Shown here one piece after another: positions 45,947 to 58,185 of a DNA stretch of 64,000 nt. A model generated the notes under the pieces. That model was not told the DNA's origin and did no database searches. It worked only from the letters and a program-made list of their open reading frames with translations. Position numbers and translations under genes: made by a program. The stretch's first letter is position 1, and each line of letters opens with the position of its first letter. The DNA comes from Polychytrium aggregatum (Eukaryota > Chytridiomycota > Chytridiomycetes > Polychytriales): assembly GCF_025602895.1 (NCBI RefSeq), contig NW_026516246.1:62001-126000 (forward strand), given 5' to 3'.

Positions 45947-48900
45947 ATGACCCTCTCCTCGCTCCTGAAGCTGTCATCGTCCCGAACCCGCTCGCTGCTT
46001 GTCGCCGCGCCGGTCCGGAGTTCCTTCCTGCTACAACGGGTGTGTCGCCGTTCTTTGCTCGAATGCAGTGCTGCTCTCGCCAGATCGCATCGTCGATCCT
46101 CCATGATCGTGAGGCCGTTATGGGAGATTTGAGGCGGGCCGTCCGATGCGTCCTTCATCGGCGTCGGCCCTGCTTGATCTCCTTCGCGAATGTCCATCTC
46201 TGGCCAGAGCAGCCTTGTGAACTCGGCCGGCATCCGATCTGGCGGCATCGAGCCATTCCCGCCCTGCAACCACTCACACTTCTCCCGCTTTGCCTTCGAT
46301 CGGTCCTTTGGCCCAATCCACGCGTATCTTCACCATCCGCCCCCTTGGGCTCTGGCTACCGTCGGTTCCAGTATTATGCCCGCGCCCCGCTCCACCCCGA
46401 ATGGAAGGAACTTGTCAAGAGGGAGCTCAAGGGCAAAGAGCCCGATATTCTGATGTGGGAAACTGCAGAGGTAATCAGCGCGCCGGCTCGATTGGGCACC
46501 CTGCCGCTCTGTTCAGCGGTGCTGCTTTTGTCCTCTCCCTGCCGAGAGCTCTTCGCCAGCAAGCCCTCCTCGCGACTCGACTGGATCTAATGCCTCCACA
46601 CGTCTCTCCCGCCTGGCTGTTTGTGTCTGGCAACCCGATGACCGGCTCCGATCTCCTTGCTGGACACCCCAACCCCCGCTCTCTGGCGGTTGCACGACTC
46701 CATCTTGCCAGGGCATCGATGTCAAGCCCGTCTACACTAAGGCCGACATCACCGACGTCGCCGAGGAAATCCCCGGCAAATTCCCCTTCACCCGAGGTCG
46801 GTCTTGGCCAGCTCTTCGTTGCTCATCGGGGATGGCTCTGCCATGCTGTTCGCGCGGCCATGTGATCCGGGATTGGTCCATCTTTGCATATCACTGTGAC
46901 TCATGTGGACAGAGTCCCTGGGGTCTTGTCCTGGACAGTGTTTGGATCCTCCACCGGCCGACATTTCCTCCCGAACACCAGTGTTGCTGTTTTCTCGGGC
47001 CTGCTGGGATGGCTGTCGTTCGAGTTGGTGCTGCTGTTGTCCATGACAGCCGAGCGCGATGCTGACCTATGTGTCCTTGCCCTCTACACAGGTCCCTATG
47101 CCTCCATGTACACCTTCCGTCCGTGGACTATTCGCCAGGTACGTCGATAACTCAGGTTGTAAAGCGCGGCTTGTTTCTATCGCGCTCCTTCCCTCTCTCA
47201 ACGGCGTCAAGCAGTCTTGTATCCCTTTCGCGCGAGCATTTGCATCCCTCTCGAGTTGTATCTGACCCTTTGTGTCCCCTGTATCTCAGTACGCTGGCTT
47301 CAGTACCGTCGAGGAGAGTAACGCCTTCTACCGCAAGAACTTGGCAGCCGGCCAACAGGGCCTCAGTGTTGCCTTTGATTTGGCCACCCACAGAGGGTAG
47401 CGTATCGTCCCCGATATCGTCCACCTGTCAGAGCCTCAAGGGATCTGGCCGAGCAGGCTATCCCAAGCGACAACTCCTGGGTTTGTGCAGCCGCTGACCC
47501 GTTCCCCTCCTCCATGCTCTCCGGGCTGGCACTCGCCACTCTGCAGCTATGACTCTGACCATCCCCGTGTCGTCGGTGATGTCGGTATGGCCGGTGTCGC
47601 CATCGACACCGTCGAGGACATGAAGGTAAACCGATGTCGCTCTGCCTTTGTTCCACACATCTGCGGCATCCCCTTGATTGACTGGCTGGCGTGGCTTCCC
47701 TTGCTTGTGCGCGACCGGCTGTGTGATGAGCAATGTTGTTGCTCTCGGTGTGATGTGCCGATTGTGCCGATTTTAACCCAACGACCTGCCGCGGACTGTG
47801 CTTCGGTTGTCTCCAGCGTCTCTTCGAAGGCATTCCGCTCAACAAAATGTCTGTCTCCATGACCATGAACGGAGCCGTCTTGCCCGTCCTCGCCTTCTAC
47901 ATTGTCGCTGGTGAAGAGCAGGTTGGTTTTCGGCCTCGTTTGCGCTGCCATTGTCCGCACTGATTCCAGACCCATGTGACATCGGCCTTCGCGCTACAGA
48001 CGACTGCACATGCCAGTACTTCCCGTACATATCACTGACCCAGCGCCTCCACCATTGCAGGGGGCCAAGCAATCCGAGCTCGCCGGAACCATCCAGAACG
48101 ACATTCTCAAGGAGTTCATGGTCCGAAACACCTTCATTTATCCCCCAGAGCCCTCCATGAAGCTGATCGGTGACATTTTCGAATACACCTCCAAGGTACG
48201 CAACACCGGGTCCTCATGTACACTGATCCAGTTGGTGCCCATCGCATCGATGCTCCTTGGTCCTCGCACCCTGACGCATGCAATCATGTCCTGATGACTG
48301 TCTGTACTCCACCAGAACATGCCCAAGTACAACTCCATCTCCATCTCGGGCTATCACATCCAAGAGGCCGGCGCCCATAACGCCCTTGAACTCGCTTTCA
48401 CCATTGCCGACGGACTGGAGTATGTATCCAGCACTGCAGACCCTCCACCTATGTTCTGGCAATGCTTCTTGTCCGTCAACGACATACCCCAGCCGCCACA
48501 GTCCCCTCGCGATCTGTCTAACTCGACTGGGTTTGGTGTCTGTCTATCTCCACCAGATACATCCGCACTGGTCTCAAGGCCGGCATGTCTGTCGATGATT
48601 TTGCTCCCCGTCTCTCCTTCTTCTTCGGCATTGGCATGAACTTTTACATGGCAAGTGGCAGCATCACCTTGCCGCTTCGATTGCCTCGCATTGGCACATT
48701 CTCTGCCGCTCGAGTCTCCTGCTGACTCAATCGCCGACGATGTGACCTTATTCACAGGAAATTGCCAAGCTGCGTGCTGCTCGCCGACTTTGGGCCACTC
48801 TCATCAAGGAAAAGTTCAACCCCAAGGGCCAAAAGTCGCTGCTGCTCCGAACGCACTGCCAGACCTCGGGCTGGTCTCTGACCGAGCAGGATCCTTACAA

Positions 48901-50837
48901 CAACGTTATCCGCACCACCATCGAGGCCATGGCCGCGACTCTTGGTGGCACGCAGTCGCTGCACACCAATGCCCTTGATGAGGCCATCGGTCTCCCCACC
49001 GAGTTCAGCGCCCGCATTGCCCGTAACACCCAGCTGATTCTCCAGACCGAGGCCATGATCCCCAAGGTTGCCGATCCGTGGGGCGGCAGCTACCTGATGG
49101 AGTCCCTCACCAACGAGCTGTACGACTCGGCCCGCAAGCAGATCGACGAGATCGAGGAAATGGGTGGCATGTCCAAGGCCGTCGCTTCAGGCATGCCCAA
49201 GCTGAGAATCGAGGAGGCTGCTGCCAGACGCCAGGCCCGTATCGACTCTGGCAAAGGTAACTCATTTTCCATCGTGACCGTGTGCCCACCGATACACGAT
49301 GCGGTTGATGCTGTTGATTCGTTTGGTGGCTCCTCGCGCCGCAGTCCATGACACAAATGCCTGAACTCGATCCGGTATATCGACACAATGGTCGGCCCTA
49401 TACTAACGACGCACATCAACTCGCGTTGTCGCATTGTCGCTGCCGCTGATCGGACTTGCAGAGGTCATCGTTGGTGTCAACAAGTACAAGGCGGCGAAGG
49501 AGGAGCCTGTTGAGGTCCTGGCCATCGATAACACCCAAGTCCGTCTTGCTCAGGTACGTGGTAGTTGTTTGTCGCGCCAACGGCGGATGATGTGGCAACA
49601 TCACGAGACTGCAACACATCCCCACAGTTCTATCCGATGTAACTCAACATACCGTTTTGCCGCCTCTAGATCGACAAGATTCGCCAAGTCAAGGAAAGCC
49701 GCGAGCCCAAGCGTGCCGAGGCAGCCCTTGCGGCCCTGACAAAGTGTGCGGAAACCAACGACGGCAACTTGCTGGCTTTGGCGATTGAGGTAGGCGCACC
49801 ACCTCGAGCGACTTGCATTTCTCTCGTTCGAGGCGGCTTGATCATGGACACACACTTGTCACTGGTCCGGGCGACTGACTTTGTTCTGCCTCAATCACAG
49901 GCCGCCCGTGCCAGATGCACTCTGGGCGAGATCTCGTATGCCCTTGAGCAGGTAAGAGCTCCTTCGTGGCTATTTCGCGCATCCGGCGATCGCCGACGAT
50001 GTATGCTTGCGGGTCATTGTACACCAGCCAGCCATGGTCCCAACCAAGATCCCGACACTCACGTCGGCTTTCCTTGGCTGCTCGTAGGTCTGGGGACGCC
50101 ACAACCCTGCCGTCCGTGTCGTCAGCGGCGCTTACAAGTCCGAATACGGCGAGTACGACGAGATCACAAAGACCCTGGACATGGCCGAGGTGAGGGAGGC
50201 GGTGCATCTGATGATCGAGCAATGCTCTCTGTTCCATTGGAACCTGTGAAGCGATCCTGCTGCCTCCATGGCTGATGGCATCTTTGCTGCATCTTTGCTC
50301 GTGTAGGAGTTCCTGAAGCGCGAGGGTCGTCGCCCTCGTATCCTCGTCGCCAAGATGGGTCAGGACGGCCACGACCGCGGCGCCAAGGTCATCGCCAGTG
50401 GATTCGCCGATCTCGGCTTTGACGTCGATATCGGCCCGCTGTTCCAGACCCCCTCGGAGGTGGCCCGCCAGGCTGTCGATGCCGATGTGCACGTCGTTGG
50501 CGTTTCGTCCCAAGCCGCTGGACACAAGACCCTCGTTCCGCAGCTGGTTGCTGAGCTCAAGAAGCTCGGTGCCGAGGACAAGCTGGTGGTTGTTGGCGGT
50601 GTGATTCCCCAGCAAGACTACGAGTTCCTGTACAGCGCCGGTGCCGCCTGCATTTTTGGCCCTGGTACGTATCGATCATCTGCCGCATATGTGGGTCCAG
50701 ACTCTACACACCTCCCCGGATATGTCCTGACTCGCCTCGTCGCTGTTGTGCATTTGTGTTCCTCCTTCCTCGTCCCAGGCACGCGTATTCCCTTGGCTGC
50801 CCAGGAGGTTATCCAGAAAATCAAGCCCACCAAGTAA
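45947..50837 (+). CDS. MUT: Methylmalonyl-CoA mutase, mitochondrial, adenosylcobalamin-dependent
   Basis: Converts (R)-methylmalonyl-CoA to succinyl-CoA, the last step of propionyl-CoA breakdown. Seventeen exons: 45947-46039, 46372-46470, 46712-46796, 47092-47138, 47290-47396, 47547-47625, 47817-47921, 48061-48195, 48316-48419, 48557-48650, 48758-49256, 49462-49553, 49670-49789, 49901-49951, 50088-50189, 50307-50664, 50779-50837. All phases agree, giving 742 residues (human 750). The N-terminus is an Arg/Ser-rich mitochondrial presequence ([20 protein letters not shown]). Substrate-barrel blocks include [45 protein letters not shown] and [20 protein letters not shown]. The B12 domain has [17 protein letters not shown] with the DxHxxG motif (Asp624, His626, Gly629). 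Intron 10 uses a GC donor (GCAAGT at 48651). Both halves are on one chain, as in animals. Confidence 0.96.
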
Positions 50838-51565
50838 TTGCGACTTCCTGCGGCTGCGTGGCTCGATGCCCTGCGTCGTCGCGATGCGCTCTCCACCCAC
50901 AAATGTTGCTTGGGCGGCACTCAGCGATTGATGTTTGCCGAACCGCGGCGCTCACCGCCTCTTGCCGTTGTGCTCCACATTCGCCTCCTCTCTCTGGCAA
51001 CTCCTTCTTTGCAGGCGACGCTGTTTACCTGCCCCCCCCCCTAATCTGTGCGTTCCGGGACTGCCTTCCCGACCCTGCCTGTAGAATGTACCTGGGTTTC
51101 ACACCCAAGAATGTGGACTGCCGTTTTTCTCCATCTCCCTCCGTTTCGCTTCGTTCCGCTTCGTTCCTTTCCTTCTCTCGCTCTCCTCCCCTTTCTTCGC
51201 TTCTTCTTCATTTGCATCTGTTTGGACGAGCCCGTGGTCTTCCCTCGTTTCGGACAGACCGGGCCGCTCGGACCGCTGGGTTTGTTGTTCATGGAAGGAA
51301 GGCCCAATACACAGTTTGCACGCACCGCACCGTTGCACAAGGACAGCGCGCACTGCCACGACGCGCACTGCCACAGCCGTCTCGCAATTCATTTACCGGC
51401 CATATGAAGCCGCCAAATGAATTTCGTTTTTTTTGGCCAGCCGGCCTGGCCCAACCCGATCGACTGATCGATCGCCAGCCGTCTCCGATCCAGCTGCGAG
51501 GCTGCACACACACGCATCTCTACCGTCCCTCCTCCAGCCCGCACACGCCATCGACGTCGACACAA
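50838..51565. other. Intergenic between the mutase 3' end and the DBP10 start
   Basis: Holds the presumed DBP10 promoter. A pyrimidine-rich stretch lies around 51120-51200. No other gene or repeat recognised. Confidence 0.5.
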
Positions 51566-54500
51566 ATGGGCAAGCCTGGACATAATCGCTCCAATAAGCC
51601 TTCGAGGCCGTCCAAGGGCAGCGGCAGCAGCAGCGGTGTCAAGCGCGGCGGACATGCAGGTGGCATCGCCAAACGAGGAGCCAAGGGCAAGCCCGGACAG
51701 CCCCAGCGGCCCCGGTACGAAGATCTCGAGCAGGACGGCGGTTCATCCAAGGCTGGCCACCATCAGAGACAAAATGCAATGAAGGGCAAGCAGCAGCATC
51801 AGCAGCAGCAGCAACAGAGAAACCCAGGCCGTAAACAGCTCTCGGCCACACCGCGACCGTCACAGTCAAGAGAAAAGTTTGGCGTCCAGTGGGAGGGCTT
51901 CGAGAAGAGCGCCTGGACCAAAAAGAAGGAGGCCTACAAAGCCGAGCGCGCTGCCCGGGCCCAGGAGGAAGCCGGCGACTCGAATGCGAAAGGAAAGGCA
52001 AAATCACCCAAGGGCGACAAGCCCTCCAGGTTTGCGACCAAGGGCGACAAGTTCAAGGGTGGACGGAAGGGTCGAGCCCACGGCAGCGACGACGACGGAA
52101 GCGGCCGCGACCACGATGAGGAAGAGAGCGACTTTGAGGAAGTCCCGATGCAGCAAGACAGCGGCGAGGGCTTTGATGATGCCAGCGACGACAGCGCATT
52201 GGACGACGATGACGACGGAGAGCACGGAGAAGGCCCAGACCAGTTTGATGACGAAGCCGGCAAGGGCAACGACGACAGCGGCTCTGAGAGCTATGATGAC
52301 GATGACGATGACGATGATGACGACAACGATGACGACGACGATGAAAAACGAGAAATCGCACAGCAGGTTATTGCATCGAATCGCAAGCACAAAAAGTCTG
52401 GAGGATTCCAGTCGATGGGTAGGCAATTCGAGCATTTGCATCGATTGATGCACACCAGTACCACAGCGGCGAGCACACTGCCGATGGGCCGGAGCGTGGC
52501 AAGCATGCATCTGACAGTGGCAACCTCCCCTGCTCGTCGGTGGCATCGAATCTCGCAGGCCTCAGCTTCCCGATCTACCAGGCCGTCCTGCACAAGGGAT
52601 TCAAAGTGCCCACCCCTATCCAGCGAAAGGCCATCCCCGTCATTATGGAGGGCCGGGACGTCGTGGCCATGGCCCGCACCGGTTCCGGCAAAACAGCTGC
52701 CTTCATCATCCCGCTGCTGGAGCGGCTCAAAGTCCACTCGGCCAAGGTCGGCTGCCGCGCCCTGGTGCTCTCTCCGACCCGTGAGCTCGCCATCCAGACG
52801 CTCAAGTTTACCAAAGAGATGGGCAAAAACACCGACCTGCGTGCCTGCATCCTCGTCGGTGGCGACAACATGGATGAGCAGTTCGCAGCCATGGCCACCA
52901 ATCCAGACATGTACGTAGTTTGGCTGAGAGGGCGATGAGCGACAGAGGGCTTCTTCACACCCCATGGCACCAGGACGGTGCAAGTTCACCATCCGCCGCT
53001 CAGCCGGGCTTGCCATCGAGTCTGCCACCTTAGCCGATATCTGCTCCTCACACTATCTGTTGCTCGAATCTACACAATGCGAAACCGTTCCACGGACGTA
53101 TCGCTGCCGCGTATTTCTACAATTCCCTCCATCAGCATCGTCGCCACACCAGGCCGTCTGCTCCATCTGATGATCGAGATGAATATCGACTTCAAGACAA
53201 TCGAATACGTTGTCTTTGATGAAGCTGATCGGTGAGTTCACATCAATGCACGGTACAACCAATCGTCGCCGTCTCGCCCGTCATATACTCATCGATATGA
53301 CCTCTGCCAGCCTCTTCGAGATGGGATTCGCCGAGCAGTTGCATGAGATCATGCACCAGCTCCCGGAAAGCCGACAGACCCTGCTGTTCTCGGCCACGCT
53401 TCCGCGACTACTGGTCGACTTTGCCAAGGCGGGCCTGACCGAGCCTGTGCTGATCCGGCTCGATGCCGATACCAAGATCAGCCGGGATCTGGAGCTGCTG
53501 TTCCTGTCGATCAAGGGCGAAGACAAGGACGCGGCGCTGCTGTACACGCTCGAAAAGCTGATCACAAAAGGACAGCAGACCATCATCTTTGTGGCAACCA
53601 AGCACCTAGTCGAGTATCTGCACGAGCTCCTGCTCGTCGCCGGCATCGACAACACCTACATCTACGGCTCGCTCGACCAGATGGCGAGAAAGATCAATCT
53701 GCTCAAGTTCCGCAACGGCCAGTCCAAGATCATGATCGTGACGGACGTGGCAGCGCGTGGTATCGATGTGCCGCTGCTCGACAACGTCATCAACTACGAC
53801 TTCCCGCCCGCACCGAAAATATTTGTCCATCGCGTGGGTCGTACGGCCCGTGCTGGCCGACGAGGCACGGCCTACTCTCTGGTTTCGAACGACGAGGTGA
53901 GGTTGATCATGTGAGAGCGATACGCCCACGATGGCAATCTAGGCTGTACTGCTGTGACCCGCCGTGATCGGATGTCTTCAACTCACATCTCTGCCCTGCT
54001 GTCGCCTCGCACATCCCCAGCTCCCCTTTCTGCTCGACCTCCAGCTGTTCACCGGCCGGCCGCTGATCTTCGGCACCGCCTTTGAGGAGTCACCGGCCAA
54101 TCCATCTCCCCCCGAGCCCGACTTCACCTCCGAGATTATCTACGGCGGCATTCCGCAGGCCGAGCTCGATCTGAGCCGGGAGCAAGCGCTTCACATGGTC
54201 AAAGAGAACATTACGCTGTCCACTCTCCAGCACACCGCCCGCAATGGCTACAAGCTCTACTACAAAACGCGCCCGCTGGCCAGCAAGGAGAGCTACGCAC
54301 GAGCCAAGGATGTCATCAAGGCCAACATTGGCATGCACCCCGTACTCGGTAAGGGCGAGCGTGGGCCGGTAACGAGAGCCAGGCGTGGGAGCCTCAGACA
54401 CAGCCACATCCTCGGACCAGGCCACGCAATGTACCAGCAGGACGCCGCTCAGTTACTGACTGTGCCCTGTGCGCGTGGGATTCATTTCGCCCCAAAGCCG

Positions 54501-56333
54501 ACAAGATCGACCCTGCTGAGCAGCAGCGGGCCACGATGCTGGCATCCTTGTTGTCGTTCCGGCCGCCTGAGGTAAGCGGCTGCTTGTCGCGCTTGTGTCT
54601 GCGGCGTCAGAGGTGTCTGCTGGATGATACCGAATGTCGGGCTGTCCGGTCGTGTCAGTCTCACCGAGCTGGACCTCGCAATGCCATGTTTGTGCGATCA
54701 CATTGATGATATCCTGGCCTGCATCCGCTGTGACTGAACCACTGCTGTGAACGTGACGCTTCTCTCCGCCGTAGACCGTGTTCGAGGTCACCAAGAAGGG
54801 CACAAAGAGCTCCGAGGCCATTCTGATGGCTCAGCGACGCAAGCAGCTCAACAAAACCATCGATGCAACCAAGACGCAGACCAGCGACCTTGCTTCGCAG
54901 ACCATGATGGCTCAGCGTAAAGCCATCAACCGTGGCAGCGCCGGTGGCCCGACCGGTGGCCTCGAGATGGTCGACGAGGACGAGCTCGAGGTAAGGCACC
55001 AGTCCGTTGAGAGCTGCATGGGCTTGACTCCAAAGTTGGTCGTGGGTACTGGCGTTCATCGCCAACCGTGCGCATGCATGCTGACTGGATGTGCTTTCTG
55101 GATGTGCCTTCTGGATCAGAGCGAGTTCCGGACTGTCATTGGTGGCGACAAGGCCAAGCGCAAGCACGAAGGAGAAGGTCAGGGTAAGCCGTCCGTGTGT
55201 CTCACACAGCGCTCGCAGCGATGTTTGGGCTGAGATGATCTGTCGGCAGCCGCACCTTTGATGCTCCATCTGGGATGCTCGGCGCCTGCCGTGGACTGAC
55301 ATGACGCACGATCTGCTCGGTCTCCAGATGCTTCGTCCAAGCGACCGGCCAAGTCGTTCCGTGACGAAGAGTTCTACATGTCCTACACGCAGAGAGATGC
55401 ACACACTGAGAAGGGCTACAGCCTGGCTGCCTCGGGACAGGGTCGGCCTGCATCCTTCCTCCAGCACGCCAGCACCGCGACACTCGAGTACCAGGGCGAC
55501 GACGAACAGAGTATCCAGAAGCGAACCAGTGCCGCTGTTTGGGATGCCAAGAAGCGACGCTTTGTGCGGCCCACTGTTGGCGCAGACAACAAAAAGCTCA
55601 TCCGGTCCGAGAGCGGCGCACTCTTGCCAGCCAGCTACAAGTCCGGCAGGTATGATCTTGTTGACACAGCAATCACAGAGACAGATGCAAAATGCCATCG
55701 AAGGGGCTCTGTGTGAACGTGCCTGCTCTTGAGCGCACACGTCGGAGTGTCTTCACTTTGCCACTAGCATGGGCACGGCTCGATGCCCAAGGCTCTCTCA
55801 GGGAACGCCTATGAGTCTCTGGCCACAGCCCTCTGCTTCGTGATCGCTGTCTGATACCCTCGCCATGTCACGCTCCCAATCCATCGCACAACGACACCAG
55901 ATTCGAGGAGTGGCAGAAAAAGTCAAAGATATCGCTCCCGCGCAGCGGCGAGCGCGAACTGGCGTCGGCGGGCTCCAATGCCCTGGGCGGGACGCTGTCC
56001 AACATGCGGCCGGGAACCAAGTTCCGACACAACAAGATTATGGCGCCCACACCGGGCAGTCTCGCGGGAGCTCGCAAGGCAGCACGGAGAGAGCGCGAGG
56101 CCAGGCTGGCAACGGATGGCTCGGAAAGCGGCAGCGGAACCAACCTCACGACGACGCAGCTGGGCAAGAAGTCCAAGGTCGTTCGGCACAAGACCGTGGC
56201 TGGCCGGAATACCCGCAGCGAGCTCAAGAGCGCATCGCAGATCCAAAAGAGCCGGAAGGAGAAGGAGAGGCGACGGGAGAAGACTGGTCGCCACAAGCAG
56301 GGCAGCGGCAGCGGCGGCAGCAAGCGGCGCTGA
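51566..56333 (+). CDS. DBP10: DEAD-box ATP-dependent RNA helicase DBP10 / DDX54
   Basis: Nucleolar helicase needed for 60S ribosomal subunit assembly. Ten exons: 51566-52418, 52559-52910, 53136-53231, 53311-53896, 54021-54348, 54498-54571, 54775-54990, 55120-55183, 55328-55649, 55901-56333; 1,107 residues, all phases consistent. The N-terminal 280 residues are low complexity with a short polyQ run and a long Asp tract. Helicase motifs in order: Q motif [23 protein letters not shown] (about 323-330), Ia [70 protein letters not shown]. After the core comes the DBP10 C-terminal domain ([31 protein letters not shown]) and a basic tail. The QSMGL start of the core and the C-terminal domain separate it from other DEAD-box families. 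Confidence 0.94.
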
Positions 56334-58185
56334 GCAGAGAGGGAGCAAGCGGATGGCTGCTTGGGCTGGCCCACAACGCTCGTCGCAGCGGTTGCGGATT
56401 GAAGCAGAGATGCCCAGCGCCGATGGCGGGCGGGGAATATACACATGGTGGCGCCCGAGAGCGCCGCCGTCGAATCCCATGTCTGGTGGATGCAGCACCC
56501 GTCGCCCATGAGATCGGCCAGGGCGCGGATGCCGCCACCCCGTTCCCGCCGACCGAGGAGCAACCGGAAGCGCAGCCAGAGTTGCGATCCATCTTGCCTT
56601 TTCGGGGCGGCCCGGGGTCAGGGACCCAGCAACAAGGGCACAGGCGCACGGGGCAGCCCCGAGTTGGGCTGTCTCTGCCCTGCCTGCCCGGCTGTGGACA
56701 TTAAGGGTGGATTGGGAACGAACTGGCAGAGACGACGAGCTGGTCGCTGGGTCGGCGGGGACATGGCATGCTGCCCCGCCAGGAGGTCCTGGATTGCAGT
56801 GCCGGTGCGCAACCCCGTTGACAGCTGCAGTCAACTTGGACAGGTGCGGTCAATTCGACCTGCCGTCAGTCCGACCTGCAGCCAGTTCGACGCAACGGCG
56901 CTCTTGCCAGCCGGCTCCCGGCCCACCCAGGCCACAACGCCGCCGGCCGAGGCCCGGTGGCGATGGCTGTCCTCCTGGGCGTGCTTTCGGTGCAGTCTTT
57001 CTTCTTTTGGGTGTTCCCGGCCCCAGACAAGCAGCGGCGCCAGGCAGTGCCTGGTCATGGCATCTTTTGCTCGTCGCTCTCTCTCCCCGGTCTCCTCGGC
57101 CACGCCGATATAAATACGGCCCCGCTGCAGCCCATCTTCTCTTTTCTCCAAGCCGCTCCTTGGCTCCTCTGCCCCTTCTTTGCTCGCCATCGCTTCGTCT
57201 CCCTCCCACGCCCTGTCAACTCGCACCCACATCCCCCATCGGCTATATCCATCTCCTCCCCTCGCAGCGCTTCAGACTGGATGGCTCTCCTGAAAATTCC
57301 TACTGGCAATGTCGCAATTCAGCCTGCCCGGATCGCAGCATACCCTTTCCCTCCGAGCTGCCTTGCTTGTATCGCGGCTTTCCTGGGCTGCTCCGACGTC
57401 GCGAACCTGTGCTATCCCTGGCTATATTGCCGGCCAGCCCCACCGACCTCCCGCAAAGCCCAACTGGATCGCCGGCAGCGCCGCCATCGCCAGCCACCAG
57501 GCGCAGGCAGACCCGCTTCCTCCAGCAGTCTCCTCCCTGAGCCTGACGAATGGCTGGTCCCTGGCAACCCCAGTGCTTTGAATCGGGGGACTCGTCGGTG
57601 AGGGTGGCTTATGGAGACACCCTGGTCGCTTTCGTCGGTTTTGCAGCAGGACTTGCGCGCACAGCCAAAGCTGGTCTCGGTGGTTCTGGGAGAGCGGGGC
57701 CAGGCTGCCAAGATCGACTATTATTGGTCTTTGGAGCCTTGGTTCTTTGCTGCATGGTCCGGGCCTGAATCTTGCCACTAGTATTTTTGGGTAGCCTCCA
57801 TTTTGGATTGCCGTCTTGCGAAAGGGTTTCCACCGTCTCAGCCGCTTCTAGATCATTGTCCAAGACAAGCTGGGGTGAGCAAATGCAACAATGCCTGGAG
57901 CGGGAAATCTAACATCGATACCATCGGTTAGCCATTATTTTGGGGGCAGCTCTCGTCTGTCGATCGTTTGGCCCTGGTGCCCGGCTCGCAGCGCGCCAGA
58001 TACTGGCCAAGTCCCAGGAAGAAGGGAGGGGAATAATTGCATCAATCTCCTCCGACCCTCTTTGGCAGCACAGTGGCATTGAGGCAAATGATATTGATTC
58101 GTCAGGGGAGACAATACCCGCTTGAAACATGCACATTCGCATACATATACACATACACATACTCATGCAACAGTTACAGCAGCTC
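56334..58185. other. 1.85-kb gap after DBP10 with a promoter-like element and ambiguous short frames
   Basis: No gene I can confirm. A TATAAATA at 57109-57116 is followed by a pyrimidine-rich leader and an ATG at 57281 opening 106 codons; a second ATG at 57309 opens 90 codons in another frame. The first reads AAYPFPPSCLACIAAFLGCS then DVANLCYPW, vaguely F-box-like; the second has a hydrophobic Leu/Ala start. They overlap and cannot both be right. The stretches 56334-57100 and 57602-58185 show nothing recognisable. Confidence 0.4.
57107..57118 (+). promoter_or_regulatory. Possible TATA box
   Basis: GATATAAATACG in a GC-rich setting, followed by about 160 bp of C/T-rich sequence before the first ATG at 57281. 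One of the few good TATA matches in the window; no transcript is established. Confidence 0.35.

Noticed and set aside
45638-46590. Long plus-strand open frames over the mutase start
   Set aside because: They read through intron 1; the mutase model with presequence, splice sites and conserved second exon explains the region.
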